From: Streptomyces sp. NBC_00358
GTDB lineage: Bacteria; Actinomycetota; Actinomycetes; Streptomycetales; Streptomycetaceae
Direction of reading: 5' to 3'
DNA: 64,000 nt
Assembly (NCBI RefSeq): GCF_036099295.1
Contig: NZ_CP107976.1
Location: forward strand, 8,184,001 to 8,248,000
A program made the position numbers and the translations under genes. The notes beneath the pieces were generated by a model, which saw only the letters and a list, made by a program, of their open reading frames with translations, was not told the origin of the DNA and searched no databases. Shown piece after piece: positions 53,078-61,776 of this stretch (within the stretch, counting starts at the first letter, position 1; the number at the start of each line of letters is the position of its first letter).

Positions 53078-54393
53078 CGGAAGAGACCGATCGCCGGCGG
53101 CTCGTCCTGGTCCTCGGACTGGCCGTCGCCGTCGGCGTGTTCACGGCCACCGTGCCGCTGCTGCGCGACTGGTTCGACCTGCGTGTCTACTACGGGGCGG
53201 TCGACACCTGGGTCCACCACGGAGGCAGCATCTACGACTACCGGGAGCCGGGAACGTCGTACGGCTTCACCTACCCGCCGTTCGCGGCCCTCGGCATGCT
53301 GCCGATGGCGCTGATCGGGCTGCGTACGGCGATCGCCGTCGGACTGCTGCTCAACGTCCTGGCGCTGGCCCTGGTGGTGGGCATCCTGGTCGGACCCCGG
53401 CTGCGCCGTTACGGCTGGTTCGGCTTCGCTCTGACGGCCTGTCTGCTGGCGCTGTTCGAACCGGTACGCGACACCTTCAGCTTCGGCCAGGTGAACCTCG
53501 TCCTGCTCGCCCTCGTGCTGAGCGACGCCTGGTTGCTGGCCCGCGGGCGGGGCGGCCCGGCGGGCGTGGGCATCGGCCTGGCCGCGGCGGTCAAGCTCAC
53601 CCCGGCACTCTTCATCGCGCTGCTGCTGCTCGGCCGCCGCCGGCGTGCCGCCGGGGTCGCCACGGCCGTCGCCGCGGCGGCCACCGCGCTGGCGGCCTGG
53701 GTGGAGCCGGACGCCTCGCGCTTCTACTGGACCGACGCCCTGTGGGACACGACGCGCATCGGGCGCGCGTCCTACGTCTCGAACCAGTCGCTTCAGGGAG
53801 TGCTGGCCCGGCTCGTGGCACCGGAGGAACCGAGCCGGGCCGTGTGGGCGGCGGCGGCCCTGCTGGTCCTGTGCGTCTGGGCGTGGCGGACCTCGTGGGC
53901 CCTGGCCGACGAGGACTGGACCGCCGCCTTCGCCCTCACCGGGCTCGCCGCCTGTCTGGTCAGCCCGATCACCTGGGTGCACCATCTCGTGTGGCTGCTG
54001 CCGTCGTTCGCCGTGCTGCTGCACCGGCGCCGGTTGCGGGTCGCGGCGGTCCTGTACGCGGTGCTGTGCAGCAGCGTGGTGTGGCTGTGGTTCGACGACG
54101 CTTCTGGCTTCGACGGTTTCCTCGGCAGCAACGCCTATACGTGGATCACGCTCGGGCTGCTGTTGTGGCTGCCCGCCGGTCAGCCGCGCGGGGTCCGGCG
54201 GGGCTTGAGCCGCAGGGCGAGAGCGACGCCCGCGGCGCCCAGGACGGCGGCGCCCGCGATCTCGGCCGCGTCGGACCAGCCGAGCCCTTCGTCGTCCGGG
54301 GACGCGGCGGCCACGGGCCGTGCGGTGGTCACGGGCCGGGTGCCGGGACCGGGCCGGGTGCTGGGACCGGGCCGCCCGGCGGGTCCGGCCTGA
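53074..54393 (+). CDS. GT87-family membrane glycosyltransferase
   Basis: 439 residues with about ten helices: 'DLRVYYGAVDTWVHHGGSIY', 'YGFTYPPFAALGMLP', 'FGQVNLVLLALVLSDAW', 'AAAVKLTPALF', 'NQSLQGVLARL' and 'SPITWVHHLVWLLPSFAVLL'. These are hallmarks of GT87 polyprenol-phosphate-mannose alpha-mannosyltransferases. It is coupled to the MptB-like gene by ATGA, so both act on one glycoconjugate. After 'LLLWLPAG' (about residue 368) the frame runs without a stop 214 nt into the antisense of the carboxypeptidase 3' end, giving an Ala/Pro/Gly-rich tail that is unlikely to be ancestral. Confidence 0.87.
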   Translation: MTEETDRRRLVLVLGLAVAVGVFTATVPLLRDWFDLRVYYGAVDTWVHHGGSIYDYREPGTSYGFTYPPFAALGMLPMALIGLRTAIAVGLLLNVLALALVVGILVGPRLRRYGWFGFALTACLLALFEPVRDTFSFGQVNLVLLALVLSDAWLLARGRGGPAGVGIGLAAAVKLTPALFIALLLLGRRRRAAGVATAVAAAATALAAWVEPDASRFYWTDALWDTTRIGRASYVSNQSLQGVLARLVAPEEPSRAVWAAAALLVLCVWAWRTSWALADEDWTAAFALTGLAACLVSPITWVHHLVWLLPSFAVLLHRRRLRVAAVLYAVLCSSVVWLWFDDASGFDGFLGSNAYTWITLGLLLWLPAGQPRGVRRGLSRRARATPAAPRTAAPAISAASDQPSPSSSGDAAATGRAVVTGRVPGPGRVLGPGRPAGPA

Positions 54394-55466
54394 GCGGCGC
54401 GTCCGGCCTGGGCGGAGGGGCCCGCGGCCGGTACCGAACGGGTGTCGAGCAGTGTCCCCACGGGATCGACCCGGCCGTCCGCCGCGAAGCCCCAGTCGAG
54501 CAGCGAGCGCGCCTCCTCGTACACGGTGAACCCGCCGCCCGCCTGAGGGTTCATCACCGTGACGACGAGGGTGCGCGAGCCTCGCCTGGCGGCGGCGACC
54601 AGGGTGTTGCCCGCGTTGGTGGTGTAGCCGTTCTTGACCCCGATCAGACCCGGGTACGGTTCCACCCCGTTCGCGCCGGTGAGCAGCCGGTTGGTGTTCT
54701 GGATGCCGTACGTGGAGCCCGCCTCGCCGGGGAACATCGCCTCGGGCGTGGAGCAGTAGCGCGCGAAGTCCGGGTTGCGCAGCCCGGCCCGTCCGAAGAC
54801 CGCCAGGTCGTACGCCGAGGAGACCTGACCGGGGGTGTCGTACCCGTCGGGCGAGATGACCTGGGTGTCGCGGGCGCCGAGGGAGCGGGCCTTGGCCTGC
54901 ATCTCGGTGGCGGTGTTCGTCCAGCCGCCGTTCATGGCGGCGAGCACGTGCACGGCGTCGCTGCCGGAGTTGAGGAAGACGCCGCGCCACAGGTCCGCCA
55001 CCTTGTAGGTGATTCCCTCGGCCACGCCGACCATGCTGCTGCCCGCGCCGATGCCCTCCAGTTCCTCCTCCTTGACGGTGTGCCGGGTGGCGCCGGGCAG
55101 CGCCGGGATGACGGTGAGGGCGAACAGGGTCTTGAGGGTGCTGGCGGGCGGCAGTCTGCGGTGGGCGTTGTGCGCGGCGAGCACGTCGCCGGTGCGGGCG
55201 TCGGCCACCACCCAGGACAGCGCGGAGATGTCCTCGGGGACCTCGGGCGCCCCGGCCCGGGGCCGTACCTGCGTCCCCGGCTGGTAGAGCGTCGAGGGCG
55301 GCGACGCGGCGGGCGCCGGCGCCCGGGTGGCCGCACCGCTGAGCGCGGCGGCCGGACTCTGCGCGGCGGCCAGCACGCCGGCCAGGCAGACGGCGGAGCA
55401 GGTGAGGGCGGCACGCGTGACCGAGGTGCGAGAGGCGGCGGCCCGGAATGAGAATCCGATGGTCAT
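54180..55466 (-). CDS. D-alanyl-D-alanine carboxypeptidase (PBP5-type)
   Basis: 428 residues. Signal peptide (~1-40), S11 peptidase domain (~65-330), Pro/Gly/Arg-rich stalk and C-terminal membrane helix ('AEIAGAAVLGAAGVALAL'), i.e. sortase-independent membrane anchoring. Active-site Ser in 'PPASTLKTLF' (SxxK). The second motif, normally SGN, reads SGS in 'FLNSGSDAV'. The third, normally KTG, is KNG in 'IGVKNGYTTNAGNT', a form seen in other actinobacterial members. Trims pentapeptides of peptidoglycan. Start ATG at 55466 by signal-peptide position. Confidence 0.9.
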   Translation of the reverse strand: MTIGFSFRAAASRTSVTRAALTCSAVCLAGVLAAAQSPAAALSGAATRAPAPAASPPSTLYQPGTQVRPRAGAPEVPEDISALSWVVADARTGDVLAAHNAHRRLPPASTLKTLFALTVIPALPGATRHTVKEEELEGIGAGSSMVGVAEGITYKVADLWRGVFLNSGSDAVHVLAAMNGGWTNTATEMQAKARSLGARDTQVISPDGYDTPGQVSSAYDLAVFGRAGLRNPDFARYCSTPEAMFPGEAGSTYGIQNTNRLLTGANGVEPYPGLIGVKNGYTTNAGNTLVAAARRGSRTLVVTVMNPQAGGGFTVYEEARSLLDWGFAADGRVDPVGTLLDTRSVPAAGPSAQAGRAAQAGPAGRPGPSTRPGPGTRPVTTARPVAAASPDDEGLGWSDAAEIAGAAVLGAAGVALALRLKPRRTPRG

Positions 55467-55554
55467 ACCGCAAACGTAGGAACGGACTCGCGACACGCCG
55501 GGGTGGCCGGGCCGCGTGGCGGCATCGAGCACCCGGATGCCGCAGGGGCGCGGG

Positions 55555-56694
55555 TCAGGAGGGCAGGGTGGGCTGAATCCGGCGCAGGAAGGCGGCGTTG
55601 TCCGGGGTGGCGCGCAGCCGTTCCAGGAGCGTTTCCAGGTTCCCCTGCCCGTCCCGCGTCCGCAGGGCCCGGCGCAGTCCTCGTACGGCGGTCAACTCGG
55701 GTGTGGACAGCAGGAGTTCCTCGCGACGGGTGCCGGAGGGAGTGATGTCGACGGCCGGGAAGACGCGCCGGTCGGCCAGGTTCCGGTCGAGCCGGAGCTC
55801 CATGTTGCCGGTGCCCTTCAGCTCCTCGAAGAAGTAGTCGTCGGCGCGGGAACCGGTCTCCACCAGGGCGGTGGCGAGGATCGTGAGCGAGCCGCCCTCC
55901 TCGGCCAGGCGCGCGGCGCCGAAGAGCCGTTTGGGGCCCTGGAGCGCGGCGGCGTCGACCCCGCCGCTGAGGGTGCGCCCGCCGGCGGCGGCCGCGTTGT
56001 TGTGCGCCCGGCACAGCCGGGTGAGCGAGTCCAGCAGGATCACGACGTCCTGGCCCGCTTCGACGAGCCGCTTGGCCCGCTCGATCACGAGCTCGGCGAG
56101 CGCGATGTGCTGCCTCGGCGTCTGGTCGAAGGTGGAGGCGTAGACCTCGCCGCGTACGGAACGCCGCATGTCGGTGACCTCCTCGGGCCGCTCGTCGAGC
56201 AGAACCACCATGAGATGGCATTCGGGGTGGTTGCCGGCCACGGCTGCGGCGATCTGCTGGAGCAGTACCGTCTTGCCGGTCCTGGGCGGGGCGACGATCA
56301 GGCCGCGCTGGCCCTTGCCGACCGGCGCGACCAGGTCGACGACGCGTCCGGTCAGCCCGCTCGCCGGGTGCTCCAGCCGGAGCCGGTCGCGGGGGTGCAG
56401 CGGGGTGAGGTCGCCGAAGTGGGGGCGGCGGCGCAGTTCTTCGGGCGTGCGGCCGTTGATCCGCTCGACCTCGGTGAGGGTCCGGGGCCCGCCGCGCACT
56501 CCTTCCAAGGTGTCGCCCTTGCGCAGGCCGTGACGACGGATCAGCGCGGGGGAGACCTGGAGGTCGGTGGGCGAGGGCAGGCAGTTCGCGGAGCGCAGGT
56601 GCCCCTTCCCGCTGCCGTCGATGTCGAGGACACCGGTGGCGACCGGGGACTGGGGCCGCTGCTGTACAGGGGGGCGTTCGAGTGTGGTGGTCAT
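55555..56694 (-). CDS. rho: Short transcription termination factor Rho paralogue
   Basis: 379 residues. OB-fold RNA-binding region (~20-95; 'GVLDIDGSGKGHLRSANCLP', 'RHGLRKGDTLEG'), then the RecA-like ATPase: Walker A 'APPRTGKTVLLQQ', 'LLDERPEEVTDMRR', Walker B 'DVVILLDSLTRL', Q-loop 'GGVDAAALQGPKRLFGAARL' and 'GTGNMELRLDRNLADRRVFP'. Canonical actinobacterial Rho is much longer because of a charged N-terminal insertion, absent here. All core motifs are intact, so it should be an active hexameric helicase. GAGAGGA precedes ATG 56694. The leader is pyrimidine-rich. Confidence 0.92.
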   Translation of the reverse strand: MTTTLERPPVQQRPQSPVATGVLDIDGSGKGHLRSANCLPSPTDLQVSPALIRRHGLRKGDTLEGVRGGPRTLTEVERINGRTPEELRRRPHFGDLTPLHPRDRLRLEHPASGLTGRVVDLVAPVGKGQRGLIVAPPRTGKTVLLQQIAAAVAGNHPECHLMVVLLDERPEEVTDMRRSVRGEVYASTFDQTPRQHIALAELVIERAKRLVEAGQDVVILLDSLTRLCRAHNNAAAAGGRTLSGGVDAAALQGPKRLFGAARLAEEGGSLTILATALVETGSRADDYFFEELKGTGNMELRLDRNLADRRVFPAVDITPSGTRREELLLSTPELTAVRGLRRALRTRDGQGNLETLLERLRATPDNAAFLRRIQPTLPS

Positions 56695-56960
56695 GGGATG
56701 TCCTCTCACGGACGGGACTGCATGTGACATGCGGAAGGAAGGGGGAGAGGCCGCGAAGGGAGGGCGCGGGGCGCGCCTCGGTGCGGCGGCGACATCACCT
56801 CGGGTACGACGGGAGCGATCCCCGGACGTACGCGGGAGGTGGCGCCGAGAAGCTGGTCGGCCGGTCGAATCGACGGCGTGACAGCCGAGAGAAGAGAACT
56901 GGCACCGGCGCCTGAAAGGAGAGGCGTACACGAGTGCTGAGGAGAGACTACCACCGACGG
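56695..56960 (-). promoter_or_regulatory. Pyrimidine-rich leader of the short rho gene
   Basis: On the minus strand the ~260 nt before the ATG contain CTCTCCTTTC, TTCTCTTCTCTC and CTCTCCCCCTTCCTTCCGC tracts, rut-like in composition. A 13-bp palindrome GCATGTGACATGC lies at 56720-56732. The rest of the gap to 57254 has no supported gene. Confidence 0.5.
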
Positions 56961-57254
56961 CGACGTTTCGGCAGTGATCCGCGTCTCGCCCGCCCGCGAC
57001 ACCCGCAGGCGCCGCTCGGCCCACGGGTGGGCGCGGACGCCGTCGGCGCAGGTCAGGGCGCAGGTCGCGCCGCGGGACGGTGCGGGGTTCCTGCGGTCGT
57101 GCCGGTGCCGTGCGCCGGGTGTGCGGTGGACGCCCTCCGCGGGTGCCGGTGGCCGTGCGGTATCGGTTCTCCGGTGGCGCCCCTACGCTGAACTGACCGT
57201 CTTCGAGCGGCTCGCCGGTTCCTTCGACCTGATCGGATCACCGAGGTGAGGACC

Positions 57255-57920
57255 ATGACCACGATCGCCATCATCGGTGCGGGACCCGGTCTCGGCGCCT
57301 CCGTCGCCCGCCGCTTCGGCCGTGAGGGCTTCGACGTCGCGCTCGTCTCGCGCCGTCAGGAGCGGGTGGACGCTCTCGCCGCCGAGCTCGCCGACTCGGG
57401 GGTGACGGCGCGCGGATTCGCCGCCGACGTACGCGACCCGAAAGCCCTCGCGGCGGCTCTCGACACCGCGTCCGGCGCCCTCGGCCCGATCGAGGTGCTC
57501 CAGTACAGCCCGGTCCCGCAGCCGGCATTCATGCGGCCGGTGCTGGAGACCGGTCCCGAGGACCTGGTCGGTCCGATCGAGCTCTCCGTCTACGGGCCCA
57601 TCGCCGCCGTGCGCCAGGTGCTCCCCGGGATGCGCTCGCTCGGCCGTGGCACGGTCCTCCTCGTCAACGGCGGCAGCGCGGTGATCCCGCACGCCGACCG
57701 GGCCGGCACCTCGATCGCGTTCGCCGCCGAGAGCGCGTACGGCCATCTCCTCCACGACACCCTCGCCGGCGACGGCATCCATGTCGGGCAGCTCGTCATT
57801 CCCGGCGCGATCATCCCCGGGCACGCGAGGAAGGACCCGGACGTTCTCGCGGAGACCCTGTGGGGCATGCACCGCGACCGGCACGGATTCCGCCACTTCG
57901 CCGACGATCTCGACAGCTGA
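57255..57920 (+). CDS. SDR-family NAD(P)-dependent oxidoreductase
   Basis: 221 residues. Rossmann fold with 'IAIIGAGPGLGASVARRFG' cofactor loop and 'DVALVSRRQERVDALAAEL'. The usual catalytic YxxxK and NNAG motifs are missing: the region reads 'NGGSAVIP...AAESAYGHLLH' and 'QYSPVPQP'. This places it among atypical SDRs; activity is unknown. ATG at 57255; GTG at 57246 is also possible. Confidence 0.8.
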   Translation: MTTIAIIGAGPGLGASVARRFGREGFDVALVSRRQERVDALAAELADSGVTARGFAADVRDPKALAAALDTASGALGPIEVLQYSPVPQPAFMRPVLETGPEDLVGPIELSVYGPIAAVRQVLPGMRSLGRGTVLLVNGGSAVIPHADRAGTSIAFAAESAYGHLLHDTLAGDGIHVGQLVIPGAIIPGHARKDPDVLAETLWGMHRDRHGFRHFADDLDS

Positions 57921-58017
57921 CCCTCCCTCTCCGCGCTGAGCAGGCACAATCGAGCGTCGTACGGCGTCCGTCGGCGTCGTGCGACCGCCAACTCGGCTCA
58001 GCAGCAAGGAGAACCCG

Positions 58018-59271
58018 GTGGACACCTCGCCCGTCACGCCGCACCGCATGGACCCCGCGGGCGGCTGTCCGCACGCCGACAACGCGCGGCTGCTCGCGAG
58101 GGGCGCCGTCGCGACGGTGGAGCTGCCCGGCCAGGTGGAAGGCGCGGTGGTGCTCGGGCACGAGGCGTTGAAGGAGTTCCTCGCCCACCCGGACGTCGCC
58201 AAGGGGGCCCAGCACTTCACGGCCCTGCGCGAGGGGCGGATAGCCGCCGGCTGGCCCCTGCTGACCTTCGCCACCGTGCAGGGGATGACGACCGCCGACG
58301 GCGACGACCACCGGCGGCTGCGATCCCTGGTCAGCAAGGCGTTCACCGTGCGACGGGTCGAGCAACTGCGGCCTCGGATCCAAGAGTTGACCTCCGGACT
58401 ACTCGACGGCCTGCTCACGGCGGCGGAGGAGGGCGGAGGAGTGGCCGACCTGCGCCGGCACTTCGCGCTGCCGCTGCCGATGGGCGTCATCGGCGAACTC
58501 CTCGGTGTCGACGCCGAGTACCTCGACCGGCTGCACCATCTGTCGAACCAGGTCGTCGCCACCGACATCGGCCCGGAGCAGGCCGTCGCGGCGAACCGCG
58601 AACTGGTGGCCGTGCTCGGCGCCGTCGCGGCCGCGCGCGCCGAGAACCCCGGTGACGACCTCACCAGCGCGCTGATCGCCGCCCGGGACGAGGAGGGTGA
58701 CCGGCTCAGCCAGCAGGAACTCATCGGCACCCTGGTACTCATGATCATCGCCGGGCACGAGACCACACTGAACCTGATCACCAACGCCGTACGGGCGTTG
58801 TGCGGGCACCGGGACCAACTGGAGTCGGTCCAGAAGGGCGAGTCGAGCTGGGCGGACGTCGTCGAGGAGACCCTGCGCTGGGACGCGCCCGTCAGCTACT
58901 TCCCGTTCCGCTATCCGGTGCGGGACCTGACCGTCGACGGGACCGTCGTCCCCCGGGGCACTCCCGTCCTCGCCGGATACTCGGCGGCGGGGCGCGACCG
59001 GGCCGCGCACGGTCCGGACGCCGACCGCTTCGACATCACCCGTCCCGGCCGTCCCGGCGCTGTCCGGCACCTCTCCCTCGGGCACGGCGCCCACTACTGC
59101 CTGGGCGCCCCGCTCGCCCGGATGGAGGCCACCGTCGCCCTGGAACGGCTGTTCACCCGCTTCCCCGACCTCGACCTCGCCGTCTTTGAGGCGGAGCTCG
59201 TCCGGCACGCCAGCTTCGTCGGCAACAGTGTCCGGGCCCTTCCCGTCCGGCCCGGAGCCTCCCGCCTCTGA
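58018..59271 (+). CDS. Cytochrome P450
   Basis: 417 residues. I-helix 'LMIIAGHETTLNLI', ExxR in 'EETLRWDAPV', heme loop 'HLSLGHGAHYCLGAPLAR' with the axial Cys, preceded by the 'GRDRAAHGPDADRFD' meander. CYP107/CYP105-like bacterial class needing ferredoxin partners; none is adjacent. A soluble monooxygenase of unknown substrate. GTG at 58018 is preceded by AAGGAG at 7 nt. The upstream SDR may share a pathway. Confidence 0.93.
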   Translation: MDTSPVTPHRMDPAGGCPHADNARLLARGAVATVELPGQVEGAVVLGHEALKEFLAHPDVAKGAQHFTALREGRIAAGWPLLTFATVQGMTTADGDDHRRLRSLVSKAFTVRRVEQLRPRIQELTSGLLDGLLTAAEEGGGVADLRRHFALPLPMGVIGELLGVDAEYLDRLHHLSNQVVATDIGPEQAVAANRELVAVLGAVAAARAENPGDDLTSALIAARDEEGDRLSQQELIGTLVLMIIAGHETTLNLITNAVRALCGHRDQLESVQKGESSWADVVEETLRWDAPVSYFPFRYPVRDLTVDGTVVPRGTPVLAGYSAAGRDRAAHGPDADRFDITRPGRPGAVRHLSLGHGAHYCLGAPLARMEATVALERLFTRFPDLDLAVFEAELVRHASFVGNSVRALPVRPGASRL

Positions 59272-59276
59272 CACGG

Positions 59277-59317
59277 CGCGGACCGGCCGGGTGTGGGACG
59301 CGCCGGTCCGGTCCGCG
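59277..59317 (+). terminator. Hairpin after the P450 gene
   Basis: CGCGGACCGG (59277-59286) pairs with CCGGTCCGCG (59308-59317); the loop contains a further GGCCGG/CCGG pairing. Followed by GAGAAAAAG. Confidence 0.6.
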
Positions 59318-59343
59318 TCCCGGGAGAAAAAGCCGCCACCCCC

Positions 59344-59370
59344 TGTCGATGTGCCGCGGTGCCGTTCGTC
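59344..59370 (+). promoter_or_regulatory. ECF42-type promoter 1, TGTCGA-N17-CGTC
   Basis: -35 TGTCGA (59344-59349), 17 nt, -10 CGTC (59367-59370), then GGTGG. It precedes the DGPF/YciI-sigma operon by 38 nt. The form agrees with promoters described for the ECF42 sigma group and is repeated at 61762. Confidence 0.75.
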
Positions 59371-59408
59371 GGTGGGGTGTAGGAAGCTCATGAGCACCGG
59401 GAGGAACC

Positions 59409-60149
59409 ATGAAGTACATGCTGCTGGTCTGCGGCGACGACACAGCCGACGCCTCCGGCATGGCGCCCGTCGAGCCCTGGGTCGAGGAACTGGGCGCCGA
59501 GCGCGGCGTACGGCTGCACGGCCACCGGCTCCGGCTGCCCGCGGAGGCGGTCACGGTGCGGGTGCGCGACGGCGAAGTGCTGCGCACCGACGGGCCGTTC
59601 GCCGAGACGAAGGAGTACGTCGCAGGCTTCGACATCCTCGACTGCGCCGACCTGGAGGAGGCGGTCGAGGCCGCCGCCAAACACCCGGTCGCCACCATCG
59701 GCGCCCTGGAGGTCCGCGCGTTCTGGGAGGACGGCGACGCCGGTACGGAGATCCGCCGCCTGGACGCGGAGCTCACCGAGGCCGCACGCGAGCGGGACGT
59801 CGACCGGGCGATGGCCTGCTACGCCCCGGACGTCGAGGTGTTCCACTCCGTGAGCGGCCTGGAGCAGAGCGGTGTCGACGCCCTGCGCAAGGCTGAGGAA
59901 CTGTGGTTCTCGACGCTCGCCGGACCCGCCGACCGCGAGGTGCTCGACTTCCGGCTGCGCGTCGACGAGAGCGTCGCCTTCAGCCACGCCCTGGTGCGCC
60001 TGCGCGCCACGCTCGTCGACGGCGGCACGCTGGACACCACCGCACGCGTCACCACGGGCTACCGCGCGGCCGGCGACCGCTGGCGGATCGTCCACCAGCA
60101 CACCTCGGTGCCGTCGCCCGCCGGCCTCCCGGTGACCGGGGAGGCCTGA
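59409..60149 (+). CDS. DGPF/YciI-like protein fused to a SnoaL-like (NTF2-fold) domain
   Basis: 246 residues. The N-terminal YCII/DGPF domain (~1-112) has 'KYMLLVCGDD' and the name-giving 'TDGPFAETKEYVAGFDI'. The C-terminal part (~116-240) is a SnoaL/NTF2-like fold: 'ERDVDRAMACYAPDVEVFH' and 'TGYRAAGDRWRIVHQHTS'. DGPF proteins are genomic partners of ECF42 sigma factors, probably as enzymes or signal sensors. The fused domain could be a ligand-binding or small isomerase unit. GGGAGGAACC before ATG 59409. Confidence 0.88.
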   Translation: MKYMLLVCGDDTADASGMAPVEPWVEELGAERGVRLHGHRLRLPAEAVTVRVRDGEVLRTDGPFAETKEYVAGFDILDCADLEEAVEAAAKHPVATIGALEVRAFWEDGDAGTEIRRLDAELTEAARERDVDRAMACYAPDVEVFHSVSGLEQSGVDALRKAEELWFSTLAGPADREVLDFRLRVDESVAFSHALVRLRATLVDGGTLDTTARVTTGYRAAGDRWRIVHQHTSVPSPAGLPVTGEA

Positions 60150-60151
60150 TC

Positions 60152-60493
60152 GTGAAGTACGCCCTCTTCATCTGCACGCCCGTCGACGGCGAGGAGCTCG
60201 GCCCCGAGGAGATCGCCGACGACCCCCGCTTCACCTCGTACATCCAGGAGGTGCGCGACCGCGGCCCCATGAAGGGCGGCGCCCGGCTGCGGCCGGCCGC
60301 CGACGCCACCACCGTCCGGGTCCAGGGCGACGAAGTCCTGCTCACCGACGGACCGTTCGCCGAAACGAAGGAGTACGTCGCGGGCATCGACGTCATCGAG
60401 GTCGCCGACCTCGACGAGGCCATCGCGCTCGCGTCCCGGCACCCGGTGGCGCTGGGCGGCGGTTCGGTGGAGGTGCGACCGGTCTGGGAGTGA
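60152..60493 (+). CDS. DGPF/YciI-family protein
   Basis: 113 residues, single YCII/DGPF domain: 'KYALFICTPVDGEELGPEEI', 'LRPAADATTVRV' and 'TDGPFAETKEYVAGIDVIEV'. Starts 2 nt after the fused homologue and ends in GTGA overlapping the sigma gene, so all three are co-translated. Ferredoxin-like fold; biochemical role unknown. Confidence 0.88.
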   Translation: MKYALFICTPVDGEELGPEEIADDPRFTSYIQEVRDRGPMKGGARLRPAADATTVRVQGDEVLLTDGPFAETKEYVAGIDVIEVADLDEAIALASRHPVALGGGSVEVRPVWE

Positions 60494-61776
60494 ACGACGA
60501 CGTCGAGGAGGCGGTCGCCGCCGCGTTCCGCGAGGAGTGGGGTCAGGTCGTCGCCACCCTGATCAGGGTGACCGGCGACTGGGACCTCGCCGAGGAGTGC
60601 GCGCAGGACGCCTTCGCCCAGGCGCTCGACCGGTGGCGGCGCGACGGAGTACCGCGCCGCCCCGGCGCCTGGCTGACCACGACCGCGCGCAACCGTGCCC
60701 TGGACGTACTGCGCCGGGAGGCGGTGGGCGCACGGAAGCTGCGGGAGGCGGCGGTGTCGGCACGCGACGAGGGACTGTACGACCCGTACGGCACGTACAA
60801 CCCGTACAACCCGTACGAACCGGAATCCGACGACGGGAGCGGCGTCCATGACGACCGGCTGCGGCTGGTCTTCACCTGCTGCCACCCGGCGCTGCCCATC
60901 GAGGCCAGGGTGGCACTCACCCTGCGCACCCTGGCCGGCCTGAGCACGGCCGAGATCGCGCACGCCTTCCTCGTCCCCGAGGCGACGATGGCGCAGCGGC
61001 TGGTGCGCGCCAAACGGAAGATCCGCAACGCGGGCATCCCGTACCGCGTACCGCCCGCGCACCTCCTGCCCGAGCGCACCACGGGCGTCCTCGGCGTGCT
61101 CTACCTGCTGTTCAACGAGGGGTACGCCGCCACGGCCGGGGCCGATCTGGTGCGCACGAACCTCTGCGCCGAGGCGATCCGCCTCGCCCGGATCCTGGCC
61201 CGCCTGATGCCCGACGAGGCCGAAGTCCTCGGCCTGCTCGCGCTGTTGCTGCTCCATGACGCCCGACGCGGCACGCGCGTCGACGCCTCGGGCCACCTCG
61301 TCACACTGGAGGACCAGGACCGTACCGCCTGGGACAGCGCCGAGGCCGACGAGGGCGCCGCACTACTGGAGACCGCCCTGCGCCGCGGGCGCCCCGGCCC
61401 GTACCAGATCCAGGCCGCGATCGCCGCCTGCCACACCACCGCCGCCACGCCCGAGGAGACCGACTGGGCCGACATCGCGGCCCTCTACGGCGAACTCCGG
61501 CGCTTCGTGCCCTCCGCCGTGGTCCGGCTCAACCGGGCGGTCGCCGTGGGCATGTCCGAAGGCCCCGACGCCGGGCTCGCCCTGGTCGCCGAACTGGAGG
61601 CGGAGGGCGAGCTGGACGCGTACCACCTGCTCCCCGCCACCCGCGCGGACCTGCTGCGCCGCGCCGGCCGTGCGACGGAGGCCGCCGAGGCGTACACCAG
61701 GGCCCTCGAACTGGTGGAGAACGAGGCCGAGCGGAGATTCCTGGAGAAGCGGCTCGGGGAGTGTCGATCTGCCTAG
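60490..61776 (+). CDS. ECF42-type RNA polymerase sigma factor
   Basis: 428 residues. Sigma region 2 (~10-80; 'GDWDLAEECAQDAFAQALDR', 'RPGAWLTTTARNRALDVLRR'), region 4 (~130-185; 'LRTLAGLSTAEIAHAFLVPE', 'QRLVRAKRKIRNAGI') and a long C-terminal helical TPR-like domain (~200-425) that marks the group in place of an anti-sigma factor. A Tyr/Pro/Asn-rich insert ('YDPYGTYNPYNPYEPE') lies between regions 2 and 4. It sits in an operon with two DGPF proteins and ECF42-type promoters before and after. GTG at 60490 within GTGA. Confidence 0.92.
   Translation: MNDDVEEAVAAAFREEWGQVVATLIRVTGDWDLAEECAQDAFAQALDRWRRDGVPRRPGAWLTTTARNRALDVLRREAVGARKLREAAVSARDEGLYDPYGTYNPYNPYEPESDDGSGVHDDRLRLVFTCCHPALPIEARVALTLRTLAGLSTAEIAHAFLVPEATMAQRLVRAKRKIRNAGIPYRVPPAHLLPERTTGVLGVLYLLFNEGYAATAGADLVRTNLCAEAIRLARILARLMPDEAEVLGLLALLLLHDARRGTRVDASGHLVTLEDQDRTAWDSAEADEGAALLETALRRGRPGPYQIQAAIAACHTTAATPEETDWADIAALYGELRRFVPSAVVRLNRAVAVGMSEGPDAGLALVAELEAEGELDAYHLLPATRADLLRRAGRATEAAEAYTRALELVENEAERRFLEKRLGECRSA

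Noticed and set aside
59186..59408. Plus-strand ORF overlapping the P450 end and the ECF promoter
   Set aside because: Frame conflicts with the P450 and DGPF genes and has no ribosome binding site or conserved motif.
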